Assembly (NCBI GenBank): GCA_000155695.1
Contig: DS990592.1
Coordinates: forward strand, 4,809,331 to 4,873,330
Direction: 5' to 3'
DNA from: Verrucomicrobiia bacterium DG1235
Lineage (GTDB): Bacteria > Verrucomicrobiota > Verrucomicrobiia > Opitutales > Opitutaceae
DNA length: 64,000 nucleotides
The notes beneath the pieces were generated by a model, which saw only the letters and a list, made by a program, of their open reading frames with translations, did no database searches and was not told where the DNA came from. The position numbers and the translations under genes were made by a program. This document shows, piece by piece, positions 1 to 9,442 of the stretch (position 1 is the first letter of the stretch; each line of letters opens with the position of its first letter).

Positions 1-1281
1 GGCAGCGTGCACTCGGCAAGTCAGTTGCAGGACTTCACGGCGTACTGGAATCAGGTGACCCCTGAGAATGCGGGGAAGTGGGGGAGCGTCGAGGGGACTC
101 GCGATGTGATGAACTGGGGCGGACTCGATGCGGCCTATGACTTCGCTAAGGAAAATGGATACAAGTTTCGCATGCATATCCTTATTTGGGGAGCGCAGCA
201 GCCCGGTTGGATAAACGATCTTTCTCCGGAGGAGCAATTAGTGGAGATCGAGGAATGGATATCTGCGGTCGCGGAGCGGTATCCGGATATTGACTACTTG
301 GAAGTCGTGAACGAGCCGCTGCATCAAGCTCCAGATGGTGGGGATACGGGGGTCGTGTCCGGTCGCGCCAACTACATCGCGGCTCTCGGCGGCGAGGGTG
401 AAACCGGTTGGGACTGGTTGATCGAATCCTTTCGTCTCGCCCGAAAGTATTTTCCGGATACGCCGCTGGTGATTAACGATTATGGAATTATCGGGAGCGC
501 CCAGGCGGTGGATGACTATCTGGAGATCGTCGATTTGTTGATGGCGGAGGATCTGATCGATGTAATTTCATTTCAGGCTCACGCCTTTTCCACCCGAACA
601 TCGGCCGCGGTAATGGAGCAAAATTTGGATACACTCGCATCGCGCGGTTTGCCGATTATGGTTACGGAGATGGACGTGGATGGAGCGACTGACCTTGCTC
701 AGCTTTCGGACTACAAGAAGATTTTTCCCGTGTTCTGGGAACACCCTGCGGTGATAGGGGTTACTTTGTGGGGATTTCGACCAGGGATGTGGCGTAGCGA
801 CCAGGGGGCTTATCTGGTGTTGAACAATGGGGCCGAGCGTCCTGCCATGAAATGGTTGCGGGATTATGTCGCCGAGTCGGATTTTCCGGGCTTCGAGGGT
901 TATGTGGAGGAGCGAGGACTGTCGCTGGAGCTTCACGGTTTCGAGGTGGATGTAGATGGAGACGGAATGACAACCGGATTGGAGTACTTGATTGCTTCGG
1001 ATCCGGCGACGCCGGATAGGCATTTGCTTGAATGGAAAATGGAGGATGATCTGGACACTCTGAGGACGAAGATTTCCTCCCTGGCTCGTGACGGGCGCGT
1101 TGAGCTTCAGAGCAGCTCAGATTTGGAGAATTGGACCACGGAGGCGCTTTTTGATCTTCTGTTGCAAAGGGGAAGCGGCTTCGAGATCGATTTGGAAGAG
1201 GAATCTGTGACCTTAGAGATGAGTGCTTCAATCGGTGGAGATTCCGAGAAACGCTTCTATCGCATTTCATTCAAACAGTAA
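1..1281 (+). CDS. GH10 endo-beta-1,4-xylanase, 5' end missing
   Basis: Secreted endo-beta-1,4-xylanase of family GH10, which would cut xylan backbones. The frame is open from base 1, so the signal peptide and first barrel strands lie outside the window. Counting from the codon at base 7, the acid/base is E103 in EVVNEPLH and the nucleophile is E221 in IMVTEMDVDG. TPENAGKWG near residue 18 and LWGFRPGMW after the nucleophile are further GH10 signatures. After about residue 290 follows a module of about 125 residues with an EF-hand-like VDVDGDG stretch and a VELQSSSDLENW...FYRISF segment. A similar module ends the enzyme at 42066. The GH2 gene starts 70 bases downstream in the same direction, so the two may share an operon. 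The family is certain; xylan as substrate is family knowledge. Confidence 0.93.
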   Translation, partial: GSVHSASQLQDFTAYWNQVTPENAGKWGSVEGTRDVMNWGGLDAAYDFAKENGYKFRMHILIWGAQQPGWINDLSPEEQLVEIEEWISAVAERYPDIDYLEVVNEPLHQAPDGGDTGVVSGRANYIAALGGEGETGWDWLIESFRLARKYFPDTPLVINDYGIIGSAQAVDDYLEIVDLLMAEDLIDVISFQAHAFSTRTSAAVMEQNLDTLASRGLPIMVTEMDVDGATDLAQLSDYKKIFPVFWEHPAVIGVTLWGFRPGMWRSDQGAYLVLNNGAERPAMKWLRDYVAESDFPGFEGYVEERGLSLELHGFEVDVDGDGMTTGLEYLIASDPATPDRHLLEWKMEDDLDTLRTKISSLARDGRVELQSSSDLENWTTEALFDLLLQRGSGFEIDLEEESVTLEMSASIGGDSEKRFYRISFKQ

Positions 1282-1351
1282 GTTAGTTCATTAAATTGCC
1301 CTGACTCCTTTTATTGTTTTAGTTCGTTGCTTTGCATTAGCTCAAAATTTC

Positions 1352-4063
1352 ATGACTAGATCTATTCGATTGTTTTTCGCTGCTATTCTCGGTTTGAGCA
1401 TGGCGTCCTCAGGTTTCGGAGCTCGGGAACGGGTTTCGATTAACGATGGTTGGCGCTTCATGAAATATGAATCGGCTGAGCAGGCTGACGATCTGATCTA
1501 CGACGTACGGCCTGAATTTCTCGATGACGAGGATGGCAAGGCTGCTGACGCGAAGCCGACCGAAGCGGTGGAGGTAGAAGCGAAACAACCTGTGTTGAAG
1601 GATTGGATACTGCCAACCGCAAATGCTTTCATAAAGGATCCCGCCGAACGTCATGTTCGTCCGGACGGCAATCCTGGCAGTGATTTCCCGTTTGTGCAGA
1701 GCGACTTCGATGACAGCGCATGGGAAGCAGTGACGCTGCCGCATGACTGGGCGATTGCGGGGCCGTTTATGGAAGGGCATGACGCTCCGGTCGGAGGCGG
1801 CATGGGACGTTTGCCCAGTCCGGGCGTGGCTTGGTATCGCAAGGCGCTCGATGTTCCAAGTTCCGACAAGGGTAAATCGATCTTTCTGGATATCGATGGA
1901 GCCATGTCCTATGCGATGGTTTGGTGCAATGGAAGTCTGGTAGGAGGCTGGCCTTATGGGTATGCGTCTTGGCAAGTGGATTTGACTCCGTATTTGAGAT
2001 TTGGAGGCGAAAATCAAATCGCTATTCGTGTGGACAATCCTCCGGCCTCTTCTCGCTGGTATCCGGGCGGCGGTCTTTATCGTAATGTGTGGTTGAGCAA
2101 GACGAACCCGGTGCGGGTCGGTCAATGGGGGACGTATGTGACGACGCCTAAGGTTTCGAGTGATGCGGCGACAGTAAATCTTGAAGTCACGATCGACAAC
2201 GATTCGGCAAAAGCCGCCAAGGTAAGCGTGGAAACGGATGTATACGCGATCGACGAGAATGGGGAACTGGAAGGTGGAGTGGTTGTTTCTTTTGATAAGG
2301 AGAAACTAAAGGTCGCAGCGCATTCAAATTCCGTACTTGAGAGGCAAGTGATCATCGAGAATCCACGCCTGTGGGGGCCTTATCCGACCCAGACGCCAAA
2401 TCGATACGTCGCTATAACTTCGATACGGAGTGGAAAGAAATTGCTAGATCGCTACGAGACTCGGTTCGGGATTCGCGAGTTGCGTTTCGATGGCGAGGAA
2501 GGATTTTTCATCAATGGGGAGTCGGTGTATTTTCAGGGTGTCAACCAGCACCACGATCTCGGGGCGCTTGGCGCGGCTTTCAACGTGAGGGCTGCGGAAC
2601 GGCAGTTGGAGATCCTTCGCGAGATGGGCTGCAATGCGATTCGCATGGCGCACAATCCGCCGGCTGCCGAGCTGCTCGAGCTGACGGATCGGATGGGTTT
2701 TTTGGTGATCGACGAGATTTTTGACTGCTGGGAGCGCAAGAAGACGCCACTCGATTTTCACCTGATCTTTCCAGAGTGGAGCGAGCCGGACATGCGGGCA
2801 TTTTTGCGGAGAGATCGCAATAATCCATCGGTCATCATGTGGAGTATTGGCAACGAGGTCGGCGAGCAATACACTGGCGATGCGGGAGTGGCCGTGGCTC
2901 AGCGCCTGCAGGACATCGTTGAGCAAGAAGATCCGACGCGGCCTACGGCAGCTTCCTTTAACTTTGCCAAACCAGATATGCCGATCACGGCGGTCACGGA
3001 TTCGGTGAGCCTGAACTATCAAGGCGAGGGCATTCGTAACGCGCCGGCCTACGCGCACTTGAAGGGGATCAATACTCCGCCGCTGTATCCGAAGTTTCAC
3101 GACGCGTATCCGGACAAGCTGATTGTCAGTAGCGAAAACGCGGCGGCGGTTAGCTCTCGGGGCGAGTATCTGTTTCCGGTTGCGGAGGGGATCAGCGCTC
3201 CGGTGGCTGATGGGGCTGGAGGAAATCCGGTTTCGGCTCATGTGAGTTCTTACGAACTTTACACGGCTCCGTTTGGGTCTTCGGCTGACAAGGTGCTCGG
3301 CTCCTTGGCTCGACATCCTTACGTGGGCGGCGGGTTTATTTGGAGTGGCTGGGATTATCTCGGCGAGCCGACGCCATACTACTCGGCGCGTAGCTCCTAT
3401 TTTGGCGTAATTGATTTAGCTGGGTTTAAGAAGGATAGGTTTTATCTTTACCAGGCTGCATGGCGTCCGGACTTTCCGATGGCTCATATCTTGCCGCATT
3501 GGAATTGGCCGGATCGAGTTGGCGAGGTAACGCCGGTTCATGTATTCACTTCTGGAGACGATGCGGAGTTGTTTCTCAACGGCAAGTCTCTCGGCCGAAA
3601 ATCGAAGGGAGAATTTGAATACAGGATTCGTTGGGATGATGTCGTCTATGAACCCGGCGAGTTGAAGGTTGTTGCTTTCAAAGATGGGACTGAATGGGCC
3701 AGCGAGGTCGTTCAGACGACTGGTTCTGCGGCGAAGCTCGAGCTCGAGGTCGATCGTTCGGTCATAGCGGGAGATGGCGAGGACTTGTCGTTTGTCACCG
3801 TTCGCGTACTCGATGAGAACGGACGGCTTGTTCCGCATGCGAAGAACGCTCTCTCGTTTAGCGTTGAAGGGCCAGGTGAGATCGTGGCCACGGACAATGG
3901 CGATCCGACGAGCCTCGTATCTTTTCACTCCCATGAGCGCGCGGCTTTCAATGGCCTTTGCTTGGTGATCGTGAAAGCGAAACCAGGCGAGGCTGGTGAG
4001 GTCCGCGTGAAGGTTACTGCCGAGGGCCTCGCTTCGGGGATCGCGGCGTTGTCTGTAGAGTAG
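1352..4063 (+). CDS. GH2 beta-galactosidase-like glycosidase, secreted
   Basis: Exo-acting GH2 enzyme, most likely a beta-galactosidase or a related beta-glycosidase. The product is 903 residues. Residues 1-23 are a signal peptide, so it acts in the periplasm. The sugar-binding domain (LPHDWAI, WYPGGGLYRNVWL) is followed by the Ig-like domain, then a TIM barrel with acid/base E502 in WSIGNEVGEQ and nucleophile E595 in IVSSENAAAV. The last 200 residues look like DUF4982 plus an Ig-like domain. Residues 45-80 form an acidic insert rich in Asp, Glu and Ala that is unusual so early in a GH2. The gene ends 7 bases from the convergent GH29 stop. Exact substrate cannot be read from the sequence: beta-galactosidase, beta-glucuronidase and beta-xylosidase-like GH2s share these motifs. 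Confidence 0.88.
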   Translation: MTRSIRLFFAAILGLSMASSGFGARERVSINDGWRFMKYESAEQADDLIYDVRPEFLDDEDGKAADAKPTEAVEVEAKQPVLKDWILPTANAFIKDPAERHVRPDGNPGSDFPFVQSDFDDSAWEAVTLPHDWAIAGPFMEGHDAPVGGGMGRLPSPGVAWYRKALDVPSSDKGKSIFLDIDGAMSYAMVWCNGSLVGGWPYGYASWQVDLTPYLRFGGENQIAIRVDNPPASSRWYPGGGLYRNVWLSKTNPVRVGQWGTYVTTPKVSSDAATVNLEVTIDNDSAKAAKVSVETDVYAIDENGELEGGVVVSFDKEKLKVAAHSNSVLERQVIIENPRLWGPYPTQTPNRYVAITSIRSGKKLLDRYETRFGIRELRFDGEEGFFINGESVYFQGVNQHHDLGALGAAFNVRAAERQLEILREMGCNAIRMAHNPPAAELLELTDRMGFLVIDEIFDCWERKKTPLDFHLIFPEWSEPDMRAFLRRDRNNPSVIMWSIGNEVGEQYTGDAGVAVAQRLQDIVEQEDPTRPTAASFNFAKPDMPITAVTDSVSLNYQGEGIRNAPAYAHLKGINTPPLYPKFHDAYPDKLIVSSENAAAVSSRGEYLFPVAEGISAPVADGAGGNPVSAHVSSYELYTAPFGSSADKVLGSLARHPYVGGGFIWSGWDYLGEPTPYYSARSSYFGVIDLAGFKKDRFYLYQAAWRPDFPMAHILPHWNWPDRVGEVTPVHVFTSGDDAELFLNGKSLGRKSKGEFEYRIRWDDVVYEPGELKVVAFKDGTEWASEVVQTTGSAAKLELEVDRSVIAGDGEDLSFVTVRVLDENGRLVPHAKNALSFSVEGPGEIVATDNGDPTSLVSFHSHERAAFNGLCLVIVKAKPGEAGEVRVKVTAEGLASGIAALSVE

Positions 4064-4070
4064 TTCTGCT

Positions 4071-5591
4071 CTATTTAGAACAGTCGATCTTGAGTGTAAC
4101 AGCTGACGGATCGGCTTGGGACCAATCGGCCTGCAGGTGCAGGCCGTCGTCTTGCAAGCTCCATTCAACCGGAAGGTTCGAGTCGAGTAGGGTGACGGAT
4201 TTGATGGCAAGCGGTTGAGGGAGCTCTTCGGCTGCGAAGGCACTTAGGGTGATTGATTCGTCTTGGGGGCGACCTAAGGTAGTCGCATAGATGCAGTCGC
4301 CTTTGGTCGTGTATCTAATGTCCTGATACGAATATTTGATTTTCGAGAATTCGTGGTGGTTTTCGAAACTGCCTTCAGGTTGGGTGGTTGGACCTTCGCC
4401 GAAGGTGTACCAGGAGCGGGTTTCGTAGATGGCTTCGCCGTTTCGCTTAAGCCAATCGCCCATTTCGAGGAGGCTGCCTCGTTGGTCTTCTGGGATGGTG
4501 CCGTCGGCTTTTGGTGAAACATTGAGGAGGAGGACTCCGTTCTTGCTGACGATATCGACGAGAATGTGAATTACGTCCGCGGTTGGCTTTAGGGTGAGCC
4601 CTTCGGTGTAGCACCAGCTTCCAGTGCTGAGGGTCTCGTCGGTCATCCAGGGAGTTGGCTCGAGCTTGTTTTTGCGGGACTTTTCGAGGTCGTCAACGGA
4701 GAACGAGAGGGGCAGGTCGTCTTGTTTGCGAACGATGACGACTTCCTTGTTTCTCTCGGCTGCGTGATTGAGGTAGTAGGCGGACATGCGGGCTCGGTAG
4801 GTTTCGGGAATGGTGTCCAGCCAGCTGTCAAACCAGATGATGTCGGGTTCGTATTGGTCGACAACTTCTTTCACTTTAGCGAGCCAGACGGTTTCGAGCC
4901 ATTGGTCTTCGGGGATATTTCCGTAGAGGTAGGAGAGTTCGGGGTCGTCGCTAGAACTTGGATACTCAGGCAGGTAGGGGTAGTGGCTGTCGTTGAATCC
5001 GTGCCACATGTTTTGCTTCATTTTTCCGAATTCTTCGGCTGCTGTCTCACGATAGCGCTGAAGGTGGCGAGCGTGGTGGAAGGTCGTAATGAACTTGAGG
5101 TTTTCGTCTCGAGCGGCCTTGGCGAGCTCGCCGGTGATGTCGCGCATGGGCCCTTTGTCGAACGCGTTCCACGGAGTTGTGGCACTATCCCACATGGCGA
5201 ATCCATCGTGGTGTTCCGCGACTGGGCCGATGAAACGGGCGCCCGCTTTTCTGAAAAGGGCGACCCACTCGGCCGCGTCGAAATGTTCGGCGGTGAAGTC
5301 TGGGACGAAATCATGATAGCCGAACTCGGAATGCGGACCGTAGGTTTTCAGGTGATGCTCGTAGGCCCGGTGTCCTGGTACGTGCATGAGGCGCGGGTAC
5401 CATTCTGAATCGTAGGCGGGAACTGAATACACGCCCCAATGGAAGTAGATACCCAGCTTGGCGTCGCTGAACCATTCGGGGGCGGCTTGGTGTTGGGCGA
5501 GCGAATCCCAGTTGGCTTGGTAGGGGGGAGTGTCGTCCGCTAACAAGAGGGCGGGACTGGCAATTAGAAATGCGATCAGGGGTTTTATCAT
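4071..5591 (-). CDS. GH29 alpha-L-fucosidase, secreted
   Basis: Alpha-L-fucosidase of family GH29, removing terminal L-fucose. The product is 506 residues with an N-terminal signal peptide (residues 1-18, ending in ALLLA). Typical family motifs are present: WFSDAKLGIYFHWGVYSVPA near residue 40, AEHHDGFAMWDS near 125, and the nucleophile D255 in IIWFDSWLD. KNGVLLLNVSPKADG near 355 closes the barrel, and a beta-sandwich follows. The gene is convergent with the GH2 gene and divergent from the GH35 gene, with 384 bases between the two starts. Fucose release fits a xyloglucan, fucosylated arabinogalactan or algal glycan. The family call is firm; linkage preference is unknown. Confidence 0.93.
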   Translation of the reverse strand: MIKPLIAFLIASPALLLADDTPPYQANWDSLAQHQAAPEWFSDAKLGIYFHWGVYSVPAYDSEWYPRLMHVPGHRAYEHHLKTYGPHSEFGYHDFVPDFTAEHFDAAEWVALFRKAGARFIGPVAEHHDGFAMWDSATTPWNAFDKGPMRDITGELAKAARDENLKFITTFHHARHLQRYRETAAEEFGKMKQNMWHGFNDSHYPYLPEYPSSSDDPELSYLYGNIPEDQWLETVWLAKVKEVVDQYEPDIIWFDSWLDTIPETYRARMSAYYLNHAAERNKEVVIVRKQDDLPLSFSVDDLEKSRKNKLEPTPWMTDETLSTGSWCYTEGLTLKPTADVIHILVDIVSKNGVLLLNVSPKADGTIPEDQRGSLLEMGDWLKRNGEAIYETRSWYTFGEGPTTQPEGSFENHHEFSKIKYSYQDIRYTTKGDCIYATTLGRPQDESITLSAFAAEELPQPLAIKSVTLLDSNLPVEWSLQDDGLHLQADWSQADPSAVTLKIDCSK

Positions 5592-5975
5592 TATATTTGT
5601 AGGACGGAGTTGTCGTAAGAGCGGTCTCTAGGAATACGGGTAAGGATTTCAGAGCGCGACTTTGGGTAAGTCGTGTCGAGCTTAGCTCAATTGTAGGCGG
5701 TACGCAATAGACCAGCTTGACGTGCTCATGGATGGTTTTGACTTCCGGCACTTCTAAGGGTTAGCCATTTTGAGTGAGGAGTAGAGGTGGGTTTACTTAA
5801 AATTGTCCATCTGGTTTGCGAGGAAGGTCTATTCTTCCCGTGCTTTAGAAGTGTTATGTTAGGATTTCACGAGAATGGGGGGAATCGCTTCTTGGTAAGC
5901 GGATTGTCCTATTGCTTGTTTCTCCCTTTCCCCGATACGCTCATGATAATATTCCGAAACAAACTTATAGAGACT
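5592..5975. promoter_or_regulatory. Divergent intergenic region between GH29 and GH35
   Basis: 384 bases without a convincing gene between divergent starts. It must hold the promoters for both glycosidase genes. A G-rich half-site (GAATGGGGGGA near 5873-5883) resembles one arm of the palindrome seen upstream of other genes here, but the left arm does not match. Confidence 0.4.
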
Positions 5976-8404
5976 ATGAGGCGTCTCGTGCTCGCGGGCG
6001 TTGCTCTGGGGTTTGCCTGTACTATGAAAAGCGCCGACTACCATATTAAGATCGATTCAAGTCCGAAACCGATTACCCGCGGGCACCTTGACTTGGGTGG
6101 TTCGAATCCTAGTGGCGAGAGTATCGAGGTGAACAGTTATTTCATTGAGCGCGCTGGCAAGCCGTTTATCCCGGTCGTGGGCGAGTTTCACTACTCGCGT
6201 TATCCGTCGGACAAGTGGGACGAGGAGATTCGCAAGATGAAGGCGGGCGGCATCAACGTGGTCGCTACCTACGTTTTTTGGAATATCCACGAGAGGGAGG
6301 AGGGTAGCTTTGATTGGGCGGGGGATTTGAACTTGCGGCGTTTTGTCGAGCTCTGTGAAGCCAACGATATTTATGCGATTATTCGAATGGGACCGTTTTG
6401 CCATGGCGAAATGCGAAATGGCGGTTTGCCCGATTGGCTGTATGGGCGACCCTTCGAGGTTCGGTCCAATGACGCTGGCTATCTTGCCTATGTGAATACG
6501 CTTTATGGACAGATCGCCGAGCAGATTCGCGGCAAGCTTTTCAGGGATGGGGGACCGGTTATAGGCGTGCAGCTGGAGAACGAGTTTCAGCATTCCGCGG
6601 CTCCTTGGGAGCTTACGTATCCCGGAGCGGTTAGAGAGTATACGGTCGCGGAGCGTGATGTCGGCGTGACGCATGCTGGGGTGAGCGTGAGCGAGGTGGA
6701 GAACGCGAATGCTGAGTACGGTAGTGACCATATGGCGAACTTGAAGGCGATCGCCAAGCGACACGGGGTGGAGGTGCCCTTGTATACAGCGACTGGATGG
6801 GGAAACGCAGCTATCGTGCAAAAGGGAAGTCTGCCGGTGACTGCGGGCTATGCGTACCCGTTTTGGGCTAAGCCCGAGCCGTCTCCATTTTATTTATACA
6901 AAGACATTCACAAGTATCCCGACTATTCTCCGGTGAGTTTCGAGGCGGAACTTTATCCGTCGATTCCCGCGGAGCTTGGGCCGGGAATCGTCGCTACTTG
7001 GAAGCGTCGACCGCTGGTAGATCCTGACAGCGTGGCTCCCTTGATTGTTCGAACGCTCGGCAGCGGTTCTAACGGGATCGGCTACTACATGTACCACGGC
7101 GGATCGACGCCAGTGTTTGATCGCTTTTATAGCGAGGAGAGTAATGGCGTTCCAAAAATCAACTACGACTTTCAGGCTCCGATTGGGGAGTATGGACAGA
7201 TACGTTCGCACCACCGCAGTCTTAACGGGATTCATCTTTTTCTGGAGGATTTTGGCGAGCGTCTCGCTCCGATGAAAACGACTTTGCCTTCGACGAATGC
7301 GAGGATAAGGCCGGAAGATAAGACCACCTTGCGCTACGCGGTCCGTTCGCAGGGCGAGTCAGGTTTTGTCTTTATGCACAACTTTCAGGATCATTTGCCG
7401 AACGAGGCAATCGAGGATGTCAGCTTGAGCATTCAGCTCGAGAGCGAGACTTTTAAGATTCCGCAGAGCGGGACTTTTGACTTGCCGGTAGATGCTTTCG
7501 CAATCCTGCCCTTTAATATGGATTGTAGCGGTCAGGTCTTACGCTACGCGACTGCTCAAGCTCTTTCGCAGCTCGAAGGATCTGAGGGCGAACCGCTCTA
7601 TGTCTTTGCGGCGCGCGAAGGGATGGGAGCCGAATTCGCGTTTTCGGGAACGGTGAAGGTGCGTGCGGATAGGGGCGTTTCTGTATCCATCGATGGAGGA
7701 CATACGATAGTGAAGGGGCCTGATGACGGCGTTTTTTCTTCACAATATCGGATATACGATTTGTTTGTCTGCCTCAGGGGCTGGCCGAACAGGCGTGGCG
7801 AAGCGGGGACGGGCGACTGCTTTTCTCGTCGGCGACGCTTTTGCAAAAGAACGGACGCGTGGATGTGATCTCGCGTGGAGAAGCCCCGGTATTGGTACAC
7901 GTCCTGCCGCGTCTTGAAGGCGAGGACTTGGCTGTTGCGACCGCGACGTCGCGGGAGGTTTCCGCTCTGCATTCGGATTTCACGACTCTGGAGCTCGAAT
8001 TGAAAGGCAAGGCACCACAGTTCAAGGTACGTCAGGTTTCGAAGCGGAAATTCGCTCTCTCGGTGGAAGGTTCCTTCGATGAAATAGGCGATTTGTTTTT
8101 GTCCGTTCCCTACGTGGGAGATAGAGGTCTGGCATTTGTGGGTGGGGAACTTGTTGCCGACCATTTCTACTACGGCCGCCCTTGGGAAATCAGCTTGAAA
8201 CGCTTCGAGGCCCAACTCGAAGGAGAGGAAATGATTTTCGTATTTCATCCAATGTACGAAAGATACGAATACATGGTCGATCTCGAGTATTCCGGTTTGA
8301 AGCCGGATTTCGGCGTAGCGGATACATTTCTAAAAATAGATCCGTTTCGCTTTGAAACGGAGCGTCGCGGGGTACTCGTATTAGGCTCAAAGCCTGAGCG
8401 GTAG
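5976..8404 (+). pseudogene. GH35 beta-galactosidase with a -1 frameshift
   Basis: Beta-galactosidase of family GH35. The chosen start (5976) gives a signal peptide (MRRLVLAGVALGFACTMKSA). Catalytic residues are present: acid/base E203 in GVQLENEFQ and a nucleophile candidate E325 in SFEAELYPS; YVFWNIHEREEG is a family signature. The frame is coherent to about base 7740 and then runs into a stop at 7866-7868. The expected continuation (reading SDIRFVCLPQGLAEQAW) lies in the frame one base back and runs to 8404. The switch falls at a run of six T at 7732-7737. One missing T would restore a protein of about 809 residues. It is either a real frameshift mutation or a homopolymer sequencing error; the run is not a clean slippery heptamer. 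The catalytic domain is intact, so a truncated product could still be active. Confidence 0.8.
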
Positions 8405-8422
8405 GGGCTTGCCGTACGCCAA

Positions 8423-9328
8423 CTACTCGCTTGGGTCTCGTTGGCGTTTGTCGAGACTGTTACGGTAGGCGCTGGGTGGGCAGCCCATGACTTTCTTGAA
8501 GGCTCTGGAGAAGTAGTAGGCGTCTTCGTAGCCGGCGGTCTCGGCGACTTCTTTTATTCCTAGATCGGTGTTGTGGAGGAGCTCACAGGCGAGTTGTATC
8601 CGCATTTGTGAATACATCTGAATGGGGGAGGAGCTGGTCTGCTTTTTGAAAAGGGCGGAATAGTGGGGTACGGAGAGGCAAGCTTCACTTGCGAGCTGTT
8701 CGAGGCTGAGGGGTGATCGTAGGGTTTCGCGCATGCGCGTGATGGTTGAGCGGACGCGTTCTTCGACGAAGCGCGCTCGACTGGAGTTGGGGCGTTTGCC
8801 TTCGGCGATGATTCCGAGAAGTCGAGAGCAGGAGCCCGCAAAGGCGTGTAGGACGCTTTTTGAGTGTTCTCGTTGGGTCCATCGAATGGCGTCTTCGAAA
8901 GCTGTGATGATGGAGGCGTGGTGTGGGAGGTAGATGAGAGCATTGGTTCGTTCGTCTGAGAGGAAATTGAAGAGACCGTCGGCTTCGGTTCCCGAAAAGT
9001 GTATCCAATAGAGGCGCCAGCTTTGGCCTTCGGTCGAGCCATAGGCGTGAGGACTTTTTGCGGGTATGAGAATGGCTTGTCCGGCTTGGACTGGAATGCG
9101 TTTCTCCCCGTTGAGCGAATACCAGCCTTGTCCGCCTATGCAGTAGATGAGTATGTGGTTGGGGCAGCCCTGATCGCGTTTGACCAAATGGTTGCGGGCT
9201 TCCGGGTAGTGTCCTATGTCTGCGGCGTAGAGTGAACGGCAAAAGGGGAGCTGTTGCAGGCAGGAGACCGTCTCGACAGGCATGCGGACGAGGGTTTGGC
9301 TGGGGAATCCTTCATCAAGTGGAATCAT
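8423..9328 (-). CDS. AraC family transcriptional regulator
   Basis: Sugar-responsive transcription factor of the AraC/XylS family, 301 residues. The N-terminal half is a cupin-like ligand-binding domain (IPVQAGQAILIPAKSPHAYG, WRLYWIHFSG). The C-terminal 100 residues hold the two helix-turn-helix motifs, with LSLEQLASEACLSVPHYSAL and the second-helix signature GYEDAYYFSRAFKKVMGCPP. It is divergent from the DUF5107/TPR gene and convergent with the GH35 gene. It probably activates one of these neighbours in response to a sugar. No operator could be assigned with confidence in the short divergent region. Confidence 0.93.
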   Translation of the reverse strand: MIPLDEGFPSQTLVRMPVETVSCLQQLPFCRSLYAADIGHYPEARNHLVKRDQGCPNHILIYCIGGQGWYSLNGEKRIPVQAGQAILIPAKSPHAYGSTEGQSWRLYWIHFSGTEADGLFNFLSDERTNALIYLPHHASIITAFEDAIRWTQREHSKSVLHAFAGSCSRLLGIIAEGKRPNSSRARFVEERVRSTITRMRETLRSPLSLEQLASEACLSVPHYSALFKKQTSSSPIQMYSQMRIQLACELLHNTDLGIKEVAETAGYEDAYYFSRAFKKVMGCPPSAYRNSLDKRQRDPSE

Positions 9329-9442
9329 AAGAAAATCTAGGTCGTAGCATTGTTCAGGGCATTGCTGAATTCTAGCAATCGGATTATAGTACTATTTGAA
9401 GAAAGGTTCGCTGCAGGCGTGGCGAGCGAACCGAATTTTTCT

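Noticed and set aside
5866-5883. Possible seventh copy of the shared palindrome before the first GH35 gene
   Set aside because: Only the G-rich right arm matches; the left arm (CACGAG) does not, and no -10 hexamer lies at the expected distance.
7720-7750. Programmed -1 frameshift in the first GH35 gene
   Set aside because: The codons around the T6 run do not form a proper X XXY YYZ heptamer, and GH35 enzymes are not known to use frameshifting. A mutation or sequencing error is more likely.
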